Both the position numbers and the translations under genes were made by a program. Positions 35,301 through 47,600 of a stretch of DNA of 64,000 nt are shown one piece after another. Below the pieces are notes generated by a model, which saw only the letters and a program-made list of their open reading frames with translations, was not told the DNA's origin and made no database searches. Location of the stretch: contig CANTUQ010000106.1 of NCBI GenBank assembly GCA_947683425.1, positions 2,752,001-2,816,000 on the forward strand, in the 5' to 3' direction. This DNA comes from Excoecaria cochinchinensis. Its lineage: Eukaryota; Streptophyta; Magnoliopsida; Malpighiales; Euphorbiaceae. The number at the start of each line of letters is the position of its first letter. Positions within the stretch are counted from its first letter, which is position 1.

Positions 35301-36272
35301 AATGGTGGCTCTCTAGCCTCGAAGCGCAAAAGGGTCATTTCTCTACCCAATCCTTTTTTATGATCTTTTCTGCTAGCATTAAACCATTCATATAGGTCGT
35401 GCAAATTTTGGCTTCTATTTCTTCCGTCTCTTAGCTCCTTCCTCATTCATCAACTTGTTGCTTGTATAGTATACCCTTCATACAAATAAAACGGGTAGAT
35501 GGTTTGCAGATCAGCGTTTTGGTCCTTTTCCTTTTGGCAACCAAGAAGAATGGTAGGATACGGACATGTACAAATCAACAGGATTTGGGCAAAGCTTGCC
35601 CCCAAGATGTTTTCCTTCTATCTTTTTTATTTCCTTCTTCTTCTTTTTTTTTGTTCTTTTTCTTTTTTTTTTCTTTGTTGTGCTTGTTGTTCTTTTCTTT
35701 TTATCTTCTTTTTCCTTGTTCTTTTTCCGAGGATAAGCTTTGTCCTAATCCTGATAGCTTACACATACACGTACCCCTTCTCTTCTTGACTTGGGATAGC
35801 ATTAACCAAATAAGTTCGGTTTTGAACTCCGACCAAAAAATTTTAGCCTCATCTCTGCCTGTGGATTCTTCCTTTTGACCTCTTCTGCCCCCTCCGGCCT
35901 GGTTTTCTGAGCTTCTACTTGACTGAAAAATGATCGGGATATGTTGGAATGGTGTGTTGGATGACTTTACGATTATCTCCTGGCATGTCTTCATGGGTCC
36001 AGGCAAAGACTTCTTCAGATATTTTTTTTTTCATTCTCTTAAATTTTATCTCGCTTTAGGAGTCAAATTGGGTGCAACCAAGATTACTATTTATTGAAAC
36101 CAAATAAAATGGTGTTTTAAACCAATGCCTTAATCATGATTATTATTTATGCTTGATGCAATAAAATATAAAAATGCATATATAAGCAAAGCCCATATTA
36201 TTAAAGCAGAAAAGATAAACAAGTGCATAGTTCAGGAATACACTTTAGAAAATGAAAAGCATTATAACAACT
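32352..36272 (-). other. Long untranslated 3' region of gag-only element 2
   Basis: 3.9 kb between gag and the 3' LTR with no credible gene on either strand. It holds a tandem array (32813-33059), poly-T-rich stretches (34320-34450, 35630-35720) that produce hydrophobic pseudo-frames, and a sequence next to the LTR reading AGGGGCAAC on the reverse strand (likely polypurine tract, about 32352-32362). Parts resemble the 3' region of the element at 53663-57564 in reverse orientation. Confidence 0.75.
32813..33059 (-). repeat. 44-bp tandem array in the 3' region of element 2
   Basis: About six head-to-tail copies of a 44-49-bp unit containing CTCCAAAGAGACTGAG and CCTTAAAAGGTCTTAAAG. Copies differ mainly in the length of the A run before GGTCTT. 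The position, close to the 3' LTR, corresponds to the 26-bp array in the related element at 55735-57365, but the units are unrelated. Confidence 0.9.
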
Positions 36273-37547
36273 CTAATCCTCTCTTTCTTCATCCAGGCCA
36301 AGGACCAATTCTTGAATGCGATCTCTCAGAGGGCGATAATAGACTGTCCGATGCCCTGTGTACTGGTGATACGCATAATACCAGTCTGTTCTGTGCCTCG
36401 GTTTTCCCTGACTTGGGGCAGGCCTAGCTGGCAAGGGTTGCAACTTCCCTTCCTTGATGAGATGAGTAAAGTGCCAAAATAGAGGCTTGCCCGAGATGGT
36501 GAGGTGTTTAGGAGTCATTCCGGTGGTTGAGACCTCTGCTGCCTTGGTATTTTCCCTATTGCCACTGCTATTTTCTAAGGCCAGGTTTGCAGATTTAGCC
36601 ATTTTATCCAGATGCTCAGCCTCAGCTTCAATGGCTATATCTTTTAAAGACTCCCAATCCTTCAGTCCCTTCATCTTTAACCCATCTTTCAAGTATGGGC
36701 TGGCATTCCTAATAAACAGCCTGATCTGCTCTGGAGTGTCTGGCCTCTTCTTCATCTCCATTACCCGGTTCCTCCATCGGGTCAAGTACTCATGGAATGA
36801 CTCGTTCGGCTTCTGTTGTAGTAACTCTAGATCTTTCAGAGTGACCTCCATCCTTGTACTGCAGTCATATTACTGGAGGAACTCCTCCATCAGCAGATCC
36901 CAGTCTTCTTTTATCGTTCGATCCAGTCCATGATACCAGCCCACCGTAGGACCTGTCAAACTTAAACAGAAGTATTCCACCTTCTACCTCTTTGTTAGCG
37001 TGGTACCTTTCATTATCAAAGAATACTGCTTGATGTGTGCAGTGGGGTCCAATGTGCCATCAAATTTTGGGACATCAGGCATCTTAAAGTTTAAGGGGAT
37101 TAGATCCTTCCCATCCAGCTCTTTGTCTTCGGGGTTCATCCCCCTTTGCATCATTAGCATTAGGGACATTGCCTCGAACTTCTCTTCCATCTTCTTCCAG
37201 ATGGTATCTTCTGTCTAGGGTGCTTTCCTTTTAACTGACAGGGGTTCTTCATATTCATCCCCTTCTAGGTCCTCTTCCATTCTATGGGCTACTCCTCTCT
37301 TTTGCCCTCCTGACGTGGCAGCCCCTAGGTCCACTGGTGGTGGACGTGCATCCTCTGTCTGATCCGCTCTGGCCTCCTCCTGTTCATTTTGTCTCATGGG
37401 AGGAGGCGTAAGGTTCTATGGTGCAGTTGGTTGAGCCATTGCGACCATCATGGCCATCATCCGGTTCTCGAATTCTTCTAACCTTCGACCCACTTCTTCA
37501 GCTATCAAGGCCCTGGTAGCATCTGTATCCCTCGATGAATCGGCCAT
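36273..37547 (-). pseudogene. Gag of gag-only element 2, with several stops
   Basis: The start is ATG at 37547 (MADSSRDTDATRALIAEEV). It then has an acidic, Pro-rich linker and the Retrotrans_gag core (PDVPKFDGTLDPTAHIKQYS, GWYHGLDRTIKEDWDLL, LLQQKPNESFHEYLTRWRN). It ends with a zinc-knuckle relic YYAYHQYTGHRTVYY, in which both Cys positions of the intact copy are Tyr. In-frame stops lie near 37418, 37215, 36985 and 36872. Unlike element 1 the frame is largely preserved, so the main damage is nonsense and missense change. No functional Gag is expected. Confidence 0.88.
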
Positions 37548-38603
37548 TTCTGGAGATTCTCTGAATGGCTATTGATTGCACTTGACTTGATTGTGGTTGC
37601 TCAATCAAAACCCTCTGATAATGCAACTGTTAGAAACCCTAACCAACTAGGAAAGTGGTCTTTGAAGGCTGAAAAGTTTAAAGAGTTAGAGTGATGCATG
37701 AATAATACACAATGCATGGTCGTGCTGTGTAATAAAAATGGTATACAATGGCTGAAAGAGATTACATGATACATGTGAGACATGTGAAAAACTATACACA
37801 GGATAATATGTACATGTAATAATTTTATGCAAAGAAAAGGATGTATACATGTAAAAGAAATATAGAAATTTATTTATGCATGACTGACATGAATGTGCAA
37901 TGCATCATTCACAAACACATGCAAGCAAGTAGGTCCTTCCAACCTTATTGCCCCCACACACGAGGTCGTGCAGTCTTTGTCCTAGGTGGGCTTGATCCAT
38001 GGGTTAACAGGGAACCCGATGGACGCGCATGATGCACGGTGAAAAATCGGCAACATAACCTCTCTTAGCTAATGTGCATACACATGGGTTTTGACCATCA
38101 CGTATTTAGGCAGCCCGAATAAGTTGACATGGGCCTATCGGGGCATGAAAGCCTTTGATTAGGTGACCAATCAGATTATTTGGGTTTGTCCAATACAAAA
38201 TGATCCATATAGCAAGCAAGGTATTACGGTTCATACCATCTAGGGAGAGTATCTATTGCCATTACATGAGCTTTGGTCAAAGGTGGTGTTGCTTTAGGGC
38301 TACCCAAGCATGGTCCCTGCCAACGGGTCTAGCTCATCATGAGCGTAACGACCGATTGGGTCACCATTTAATATACCATGATGGTACGAGGCTTGGGTTG
38401 GTGATTATCCTTAACACTTCCCTAAATTGAGTGAAAATAGGGTCGTGCTTCGGGAACGCACCGGGGCTAAAAGAGGGACCAAACTAGCGTAGATCTAAGG
38501 CTCTAATGCGATGCAATGCAGTTTTGAAAGAAAGTGAAATTTTTAAACTAAAACTCTATTATAATTTTTAATCAAGATACTTTCGAATCGAAGTCTCGAG
38601 TAT
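37548..38603 (-). other. Untranslated leader of gag-only element 2
   Basis: About 1.06 kb between primer site and gag, with no gene. It shares blocks with the leaders at 3637-4533 and 51344-52255, such as the CCTAGGTGGGCTTGATCCAT region near 37980 and GGTACGAGGCTTGGGTTG near 38383. Confidence 0.72.
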
Positions 38604-38622
38604 GTCCCCAGTGGAGTCGCCA
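38604..38622 (-). other. Primer-binding site of element 2
   Basis: Reverse strand TGGCGACTCCACTGGGGAC, one base inside the 5' LTR. It is the same site as in the other two gag-only elements and is Arg-tRNA-like from memory of Ogre/Tat elements. Confidence 0.8.
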
Positions 38623-38623
38623 C

Positions 38624-41550
38624 TGTGACGCGCGCCGAACCCCGTGGCCTCCCGAAAGCCCGCTTTAGGGCGATCGGGATGGGATTCATTAAAGCTTGTA
38701 AGGTATTTACAAGTGCGTCTATTTTGGGCAATAATGAGATTTCTTGGAGTCGCCACCCAATATAACATTGGGAAGGGTCGTCTAGCCTTATCAAGCCTAA
38801 GACGGCGCATACATATCCATCTTGAGCTAGCCAGAGGGATCTTGGAGGCCTCATCTTCTACTCCCCTAGAGCCTAGGATTGTGTATTTAAGCCTTTTGGT
38901 GGGACTCAAGAGGTGTCTTGGAAGTCCTAGACCTCTCGCCTCATTGAGCCCCAAAGACCAGAGTGAGTTCGGAACTTCTCATTTATTTATACCTTGATCA
39001 ATATTATAATTAAGTTTTGAATACATTCTTTCACCAACTTTCCACACGATGCATTTAATTAAAGCGCAATTATTCACATCAATAGCGATAAGTAAAACAT
39101 TATTAAAACAAACATTCTCAGAATAAATTACAATAAAATTAGGGGCGAAACACAACCCCCATTATAAATAAAATACAAATCATGCATGAATCAGGGTATT
39201 CATTAATGATGAGGACATTGGTCCTCGCATGCATATTTATTAGAAAACACTTTTGATGTGATGAATTTATTTCGGATAGAGAAATTTGAGACATTGGTCC
39301 CATTTTTATTTAGGAAAAATTCCAAATTAATTAATAAAAATGCTTTGTGATTTTTTCTCTAGTGCCTAAAATAAACAAATTTATAGGAAAAATACATAGC
39401 AAAATAAATGGAAAAGCAAAATGAATAAAATATCACAAATAAAGCAAATAAATACTTGATCCCAAACGAGCCTTCTGAATCTTCCCGTATGCTCGCAAAA
39501 ATGCCCAAGAAGGAAAATGAGATGTGAAATAAAAATAAAACACAAATAGAATAATGTTAGTAATTGAATCAATTAAATATAAAATAAATGATAAGATAAA
39601 ATAAAATGAGATAAAACGAAATGATATCAAAATAACAAATGAACTAAAATGTTATCAATTTAAATAAATGAGAAAAAATGTGTTATGAACAACAAATGGA
39701 TTAAAAGATGTAATTGGAATAAAATACAACATGTTAATTAATGTGTAAAAATATGAACATGATAATAATGAAAATAAATAAGTGAACAAAATATTAAACA
39801 TATGATAATGACAATGGAAAAGAATAAAAAATGATTAAATAAATGACATGATTAATTAAATATGTTCACAAATGATATAAACCATTTACATGGCAAAAAG
39901 ATCAATCAAAATGAATTAATTTAATTACATGTTAAAAATAATGATGAATGGATTAATTTAATTACATGTTAAAAATTAAAAGAAATCAATATTCACATGA
40001 ATAAAAATGTGATAATATATATATACATAACAAAACAAATATAACAACAATAGAATAAATAAATAAATGAGAACAATAAATAAATTGATGAAAACAATAA
40101 AATATACATGAATAAGGATAAAATCATATATAAACAAAATAAATAAATACATAAATAAATAAATAACCGAAAATAATAAAAATAAACATGAATAAATTAA
40201 ATATGAAAAAAATAAGAAAAACAAGCCCGAAATGTTTACCCTCAGAGTTTCGGATTCGGTGAAGGTAAAATGATGATCGATTTCTTTATTCTTGATTTGC
40301 AATATTAGAATTGAATAATAAAAGTGTTGGAATTTTATTCCAAAGAAAAAAAAGGAAAATCAATAATTCTTTAAAAACAAAGAATTAATTTCTTTGCCAA
40401 AAGAATTATTTTTATTGATTAAAAGAATGAAAATAATGTCAAGAACAAACAATTATTTTGTTTGTTCCAAAGAAAAAAAAATCATTTATGAGAAAAAATT
40501 GTTTTTTAGAAAATCAAATGATAAAATCGATTTTAGGAACAAACAATTATTTGTTTTGCCCCCAAAATCCATTGTTCATCAAAAAGAGATTCAAAGTAAT
40601 AAAAAAAAACCTTGAAAAAGTTTAATTGAAAACAAATAACAAATTAAAAAAATAAATTTTAAGAGCAAACAATTATTATGTTTGCCTCAAAATTCAATTG
40701 CATCAATAAATCTTCTTCTAAAAAGTGTTTAGAAGAAATTCTATTGGAAAAAATTAAAAAGATGAACTCAATTTTTTTGTTGTCGGAAAATCTGGAATTT
40801 TTTAGAGAGTTTTAGAGGAAGAAGAAAAAAAAGATGAAGAGAAAAAACCCTAGCCAAAAAAATCCCCTTTTTAGGTTTTCATCTCATTCATTTTATATGA
40901 AAAAATAATAATAATTAAAGGGATAAAATTTAATTAAATCAGATATTACCTATTTTAATTTTTAAAAATGGAAAAAATCCCTTAAAACCTGGAAAAAAGG
41001 GATAAAAAACTATTTTTTAGGTCCAAAAATCGGAAAAAAGGGGTATCAGACCCTTTAGCGACGGCCAGAAGAGGAGGCAATCCCGTCGCTATAGGGACGG
41101 GCGTCGGAGCAGCAGCCTCACGCACGAAGCGTGAGCGCCATCGCTATGGGCGGCAGCGCAGTGCGCGCAATGCTGCGCGCGCTTTTAGCAACGCGCAACA
41201 TTGGCGACGCTGCGCGTTGCCCTTGCCCGCGCAACGCGCTGGGCGCTTGGGCACTCGGGCGCCAGCGCGCTGCCGCAGGCGCGCCGCCGCACCCGACACT
41301 CGCGATCCGACTTTTTTTTTCTTTTTTTTTTAAATTTTAAATTGACTAAAAATACTATAATTTTAAACCCCCATTTTTCAAAACTAAAATTTAAAATATT
41401 TTTTATTATTTTACTATTTTTTTTATCTTTTTACTCTAAAATGCAAATTTGAAAAGAAGATCATAACTTTTAACCTTTTTGCCTGTGGAAAGGAGTTTTA
41501 TCATCATTGGGTAACTCTGATATGGGCTGTCTCAGGACCCGGTGTCTACA
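38624..41550 (-). repeat. 5' LTR of gag-only element 2
   Basis: 2927 bp, plus-strand ends TGTGACGCGCGCC and GGTGTCTACA. A GC-rich island at about 41056-41310 differs from the sister LTR island by several block indels, while the AT-rich remainder is nearly identical. Confidence 0.92.
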
Positions 41551-41555
41551 GGCAG

Positions 41556-42763
41556 CAATAAACTTTTCTTCAATATATTATACAGAAAGCTTTTCTTCCA
41601 AAAAGTATTTTGTCAAGAATATCAATTACGACAACTTCACAATCCGACTGGCAGATTCTGAGGTTCAGAAACAGAAGTATTGTTCTCTTCCCACTCATTC
41701 AATCATCCGAAATTCTTTTCCCTCAGCGTATTATAGTAGTTATTATTCTATGCAGCCACCTACTCCGTTTGAATACTTATATCAGGACTTGGTATTTATA
41801 ACATGTCCAAGACAAGTGATTTATTCCAACTATGTGGATACTTCTTCTTGCAACAATAGTACATCCCAGTATTCTTATGCTGTTGCTGGGCTTAATTTTG
41901 TATGGGATTTGGAAGATTCGTGTCGAATCGATGGGATTTATATTACGTCTTTAATCCCAAAAGATGCAAACAACATATCCTATGAAGATGTTCACTTAAG
42001 TACGGTTTATGGTTTTGAAGTTTCATGGTTTTATGGTTGCTGCCAGAATTTCACAGAAAACCGTTGCAACCTTGATGTTAGAACCTTGATTGACAATTGC
42101 AGTCCTGGAAGCAGCATCGGTATGTTGTTTGTGTTATTTTTGAAGTTTCTTTAATTTGAATTTGATTTGTTTTGTTTATGTGGCAGTTCAATACGGTAAT
42201 CTGCGTTCTCTCCTTGTGAAACTGGGAAATTGTGCTCTTGGTGGCCTGCTAGCTAAACTCAACTATAAGAAATAATTCTACTTTCTTGGATTGCCTTTTC
42301 AGTTAATATGCAATATCCTATTTACTTTCTTTACCGTATAAGCTAACTTCAAAGTCCTGTTGCCAATGTAGGGGATCCTCCGCTCTATTTTGACTTAGGT
42401 AAGTAGTTTTAGTTCATGCCCTTGTATCTCACTAAAATACTTTAATTTGTTTATTTCAATTTAGAAAGTTATTTTTTTGAAAATCGATCAAAATCTATTT
42501 AAGTGTAAAATTAATAAATTAACTTATCGGTTAACTTTTATTTTCATTAATATATACCAACCGTATATTTGGATAAAATTTTAGTTGTATATTGATAGAT
42601 ATGGAAAAACAAAAAGATGAGTATAACTTGGTATTAAAAATTGTTTTCATTTTTATATTTGTTTGGAGAGATGACCCTTATTTAAGTTTTTTCATTATTT
42701 GTGCTTTTCTTTTTTTCTCTTGGACTAGATTTACGAGGTTATATATTTGCTCTTCTTCGTTAT
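41556..42763 (+). pseudogene. LRK10L-type receptor gene 2, rest of exon 1 and following small exons
   Basis: Exon 1 continues to 42119 with ectodomain sequence (INYDNFTIRLAD, VFITCPRQV, VWDLEDSCRIDG) and a Cys-rich WAK_assoc-like end (SWFYGCCQNFTENRCNLD, CSPGSS). The donor is GTATGTTG at 42120. A 9-base micro-exon (42187-42195, between GGCAG and GTAATC) and a 27-base exon (42372-42398, between TGTAG and GTAAGT) join in phase to give SSIVQYGDPPLYFDL; exon 1 can also join the second directly in phase. The transmembrane and kinase exons are not in the window: the intron is interrupted at 42763 by a Tat-type element reaching past the right edge. Confidence 0.8.
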
Positions 42764-43232
42764 TGATAACACAGCAAATATCATTTGCTATAAGGCCCAT
42801 TAAGCCGGCCCACTCAACTGGCAAGGCCCAAGCCCTATCAACTAAAGGTAGCAGACATGAGCTCCTAGGCAGCGCATAAGCCCGATCGGCTAATGTGACC
42901 GCCAGTCCCATCAGCCGCCTGACACAAGGCAGCGCCCATGCCTACCACCTGCTCATTGTCATGTCACCGAATACCTACTCTGACAGCCAGTAATCACACC
43001 CCAGGCACTCAAGTGTCCCTCAACTATCTCATATAAATAGCCCAGCCAACGATGGCACCAGGTATTGAATCCAAGACTCTCTCTCTCTCTAAAAGCACAT
43101 TCTCCCTCTAAGCTACTAACTTAAGCTTCGGAGTGCTCACGCCCGGTCCGACCGGGCTCTTCTTATTGCAGGTTTTCTCATCCAATCGGATTGCCTTCTC
43201 TTCTACAGATAAAGACATTTTTAGCTTTATCA
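42764..43232 (+). repeat. 5' LTR of the Tat-type element
   Basis: It starts TGATAACACAGC and ends TTTAGCTTTATCA, 469 bp, followed by TTTGGTGCTTTTGTTGAGAG, a likely primer site. A TATA box ATATAAATAG lies at about 43029-43038, with a CT run at 43079-43090 just downstream. The left border is chosen on the TG..CA rule and the intact intron sequence before it; no second LTR is available to confirm it. Confidence 0.75.
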
Positions 43233-43252
43233 TTTGGTGCTTTTGTTGAGAG

Positions 43253-44652
43253 ATGGCAAACTCAAGATCCAACGAGAAAACAACCCCCATGGACCTTGAC
43301 CATGACGACAACACTCGTGCCAGATCAGGCACCTCGAGAAGGAGGGAAGGGCCCACCAGGTCCCCCATGAGGGCCAACCTCCTTCCCGAATTTAATGATG
43401 CCGCTACGAGGCAACCAGAGGACACCCCCATCACTATGAGAGACATGCGCGCTATTCTCAGTGATTTTATCAAAAGCATCGTTCAAACGCTAAAAAAAGG
43501 TAAGATGCCAGCTGTTTCTAAAAGAGCCCATGAGGATTACCTCACCGACGAAGACTTCAGGAGGAACAGAAATAAGGGAATCATCATTAATGAGTCCCGA
43601 GCTCAGGAAACCCGAAAAAACGCGGTCAGGATCCCAGGAAGGAATGATAGGGGAAAGCAGATAATGTCCACGAATAGGGCCTCCCCCTACAGCAGCAGGT
43701 CCACTACCCCATCCATAAGGGACGACTTGTCCTACATGTGCACCCCAACACGCAGTCACATGCGAAAGCACAAAGACGAGTCCACTGCTACGACCCTGAG
43801 CAAGGAGGATTAATGGCTCAAGCAGAAGCTCAAGCAGCTTGGCTTCCTCGCGCCCAAGAAAGGCGCCTTTAAAGGAAACACATGCGGGAATACTGCTTCC
43901 CCATTCTGTAGAGAAATCATTAATGCTGAGCTCCCTCCCAGGTGGAGAGATGTGGTTATGGAAAGATACACGGGTAAAACCGATCCTACCACACACTTGG
44001 CTGAGCACTTAACCAAGGTTCAAGTCTACACTTATGACGAAAGGATAGCCTATAGGGTTTTCCCTACCACCCTGGGAGGAGACGCATTGACATGGTTCCA
44101 CAAGTAGCCGCTAGGATCCATCACGTCATTCAGACAGCTAAAGGAGCTGTTCACCATGAGATTCATCGTACAAACACGTGCGCCTAAGACGGTGAACGAC
44201 CTGTGCAACCTTTACTAAAGGACCGATGAAAGTCTTCGAGACTACATTGACAGGTTCCAGGCTACCATGTCTGAGGTAAGAAATGTCAGTGTAGAGATGG
44301 CGACTACCGCCTTATCAGGGGGCATCACTGACCGACCACTCTTTGAGTCACTTACAATAAGACCCCATCCAGCTTCGTCGAACTTATGGAGAGGGCCAGA
44401 CAACACATCCAGCTGGATGATGCCCTTAGGTCCAACAGGGGAAGAAGGACCAGCGTTTTGGACCGCCTGCAATACCCGGACAATCGCTCTTCTCAGAGAG
44501 CCTCCACTACCGATCGGACAGCTAGAGGCTAAGACGGAGCTCCTAGTTCCAAAAATTCAGGCCAGGCTAGAGGATCGGGAAGAGACCGGAACGCGCGTCC
44601 AGACAATCAGGCAGAGAGGACGTACACCCCTCTCAATGCTACCCCAACGGCG
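43253..44652 (+). pseudogene. Tat-type gag
   Basis: The start is ATG at 43253 (MANSRSNEKTTPMDLDHDD), 20 bases after the presumed primer site. The basic N-terminal part stays open to a TAA at 43811. Beyond it the same frame continues with the capsid core (PPRWRDVVMERYTGKTDP, LGGDALTWFHK, LRDYIDRFQATMSEV), with further stops near 44107 and 44218. A frameshift near 44358 moves the rest (TIRPPSSFVELMERARQHI) into the next frame. The zinc-knuckle-like CEFHRDVGHLIDEC follows at about 44748 in the pol-side frame. Not functional as it stands. Confidence 0.85.
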
Positions 44653-47600
44653 GTGCTAATGTGGATCAAAGAGAAGTGCCGCCAGGTCAACTGGCCCAGG
44701 GACCTCTCTGAAAGAAGCAGGGTCGTGAGGGACCCGAACAAATATTGCGAATTCCACAGAGACGTCGGTCATTTAATCGACGAGTGCACTTCGCTCAAAA
44801 AGGAGATCGAAAGGCTGATACGCCGAGGAGCCCTCAAGAGATTTATAGGCCCGGCCAGAGGGGACGAACCCTGTAGACAGCCGAAGCCTCGAAGGGATGA
44901 CCCTGACTCAGACGATGATGAATGTAGGAACCCCAAGAACGCCGACCCGAGCAGGCCCTATGCTGGGGTGATAAATGTGATCACCGGAGGGTCATCCTAT
45001 GGAGAGGACCTCCCTAAAAAAGGGAAAGGAAAGGGCGTCTACCTCTCCCGCCAGGCCAAGCAGCCTGCCTCAGTCACCATTTCCAGCGAAGACGCACGAG
45101 ACGTCCTGTTTCCTCATAAGGACGCCCTCGTTGTAAGAGCTCAGATTAATAATTTCAATGTGAAAAGAATTCTGGTGGACAACGGCTGTGCTGTCAATGT
45201 CCTAACTCTCCAGGCTTACCGAGCCATGGGACTCCCGATCGGAGAGCTGAAGCCGAATGCCACACCTCTGATCGGGCTGGGCAACGCCACTATCCCGGTG
45301 GTGGGATCGGTAGAACACTTTGTCGAGCTCGGCCAAGAGGCAATAGCTCACGTTTGTAAGGTAATTTTCATGGTTGTTGACATGACATTTGCCTACAATG
45401 CCATCTTCGGCAGGCCATTGCTTTTCCAGACCGGAGCTGTGACCTCCATCCGCTACATGGTGATGAAGATTCCAACCACAGGAGGCATCGCCGTCTTGAG
45501 AGGCGACCAGAAGGCATCCCAAGAAGCTTATATCACCATGATAAAGCAACAGCGAGAAGCAATGGTCGTAGAGCCCGGCCTCGAGCAGCCAGAGCAGCCG
45601 GCAAGGCCCAGAATGGACCCAGCAGAGGAGATAAAAACCAAGGCGTTAAATAAGGGGAAAAATGTTCAGGTCGGGACCAGCATGAACAAGGAAACTGAAG
45701 AGGCCATCATTCAAGTCTTAATGATCAATCAAGTGACCTTCGCCTGGAAGCCAGAAGACATCCCTGGCGTCGACCCCAGGATAATCACCCACAAGTTAAA
45801 TGTGGACCCAAACTTTCCTCCGGTCCGTCAAAAACTAAGGCAGCATGCACCCGATCGGAGGAAGTTCATTTCTGAAGAGGTGGATAGGCTACTCAAGACC
45901 GGAACAATCCGAGAGGTAGACTATCCCGAGTGGCTGGCTAACGTGATTTTAGTCAAGAAAAAGTCTGGCAAGCTGCGGATGTGTGTGGATTTCACCGACC
46001 TCAATAAGGCATGTCCCAAAGACAGCTATCCCCTGCCCAGCATAGGCCAGTTGGTGGACGCCACAGCAGGCCACGCCATCTACTCTCTTCTCGACGCATA
46101 TGCTGGCTACCACCAAATCTTGATGTGGCTCCTGGATCAGGAGAAAACCAGCTTTATCACAGACGACGGGACATTTTGCTACAGGATGATGCCATTCGGA
46201 CTGAAGAATGCTGGGGCCACATATCAACATCTAATGAATAAGATCTTCAAAGACCAGATCGGGCAGAATGTCGAGGTGTATGTCGACGACATGATCGTCA
46301 AGAGCCGAAGCCCCGAGGAACATCCAGCCGATCTGGCAAAAGTTTTTGACACTCTGAATAAATTCCAGATGAAACTCAACCTCGAGAAGTGCGTCTTTGG
46401 GGTACCTTCAGGAAAATTTTTAGGATTCCTAGTCTCCCAGCGAGAGATTGAGGCGAATCCAGAAAAAATAAAGGCTATCCTCGAGATACAACCCCCCAGG
46501 AGCATAAAGGATGTCCAAAAGCTGAACGGAAGGATAACAGCCTTAGGACGATTCATCTCCTCCTCAGCCAAGCGCTGCACTCCTTTCTTCAAGAAGCTAA
46601 GGAAGAGTGAAACTTTCGTCTGGGGGAAAGACTGCCAGCATGCCTTCGAAGAGTTGAAGGCATTCCTCACCAACCCACCGCTACTTAGCTGGCCAGTACC
46701 AGGTGAAAATTTGTACCTCTATTTAGCCACCTCTAAGGAAGCTGTTGCAGGTGCCTTGGTACGAGAAGAAGATACTCAACAGCTACCCGTGTACTACGTC
46801 AGTGAAGTACTCAGAAGTGCGGATCTAAGAAAGGGGCCGGTTGAGCAGCTCATTATTGCCCTCATGATGTGTGCAAGGAAGTTGAGACCTTACTTCAAGG
46901 CGCACACAATTGTTGTCCGATCGGGCCATCCTCTCAGGAAGATACTCCAGACGCCCGATTTGGAAGGCAAAATGGTGGGATGGGCAATTAAACTACAGTC
47001 CTGGGATGTCAGGTATGAGCCCAGAAAAGCGATAAAGGCCCAGGCTTTAGCGGATTTCATAGCTGAATTTGCGGGTGAGGAACCACAGAGTCGGCCCAGG
47101 CTACAAAATTGGGAAATGACAGTGGACGATGCAGTAAATGACACTCGAGGAGGCATCGACATAGTCATAAAAGGCCCTCTGGGCATCACAATAAGGTACA
47201 CAATAAAGCTTAACTTTAAAGCTTCCAATAATGTTGCAGAGTACGAGGCGCTCCTTCAAGGTCTGAGACTGCTATGCGCAATCCGACCGGAGTCAGTAAC
47301 CATTAGGAGCGACTCCCAGCTTGTAACTAGTCAGGTCTTGGGGACCTTCGAGGCCCGAGAGGCCACCATGATCCAGTACCTGGCCAAAGTTAAAGCAGCC
47401 TTCACTAAACTTGAGGAAACTGGATCAGAATGGGTGCTCCGAAAAGTTTCAAGAGACCAAACAGCGGAAGCCGATCGGCTAGCGAAGTTGTCTGCTTTCG
47501 AACAAAACCCCATAGAGGAAAACATTGCTGTCATTGACCAGACTTCCTCCTCCCTAGATGAGCCAGAGATGATGGAGATTGACCAAGAGGGTGAAACCTG

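Larger units (their letters stand above)
29428..41550 (-). mobile_element. Gag-only LTR retrotransposon 2 (TR-GAG type), minus strand
   Basis: 12.12 kb with 2.92-kb LTRs and a 5-bp duplication GGCAG (29423-29427 and 41551-41555). The reverse-strand primer site at 38604-38622 and the reverse-strand gag give the orientation. The 6.27-kb interior has a broken gag and no protease, RT or integrase motif in any frame. The LTRs show small indels and scattered substitutions, so the element is older than the related copy at 48382-60492. The left terminus is TTTGACG, where the sister LTR has TGTGACG. It disrupts exon 1 of a receptor gene. Confidence 0.92.

Noticed and set aside
34240..35878. Phe/Leu/Ser-rich frames resembling membrane proteins
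   Set aside because: They lie over T-rich stretches of the non-coding 3' region of element 2, which has homologous non-coding counterparts in element 3.
44267..44659. Separate 130-residue ORF between Tat gag and pol
   Set aside because: The first part is true gag; after a frameshift near 44358 it is out-of-frame gag sequence, while the real continuation reads in the next frame.
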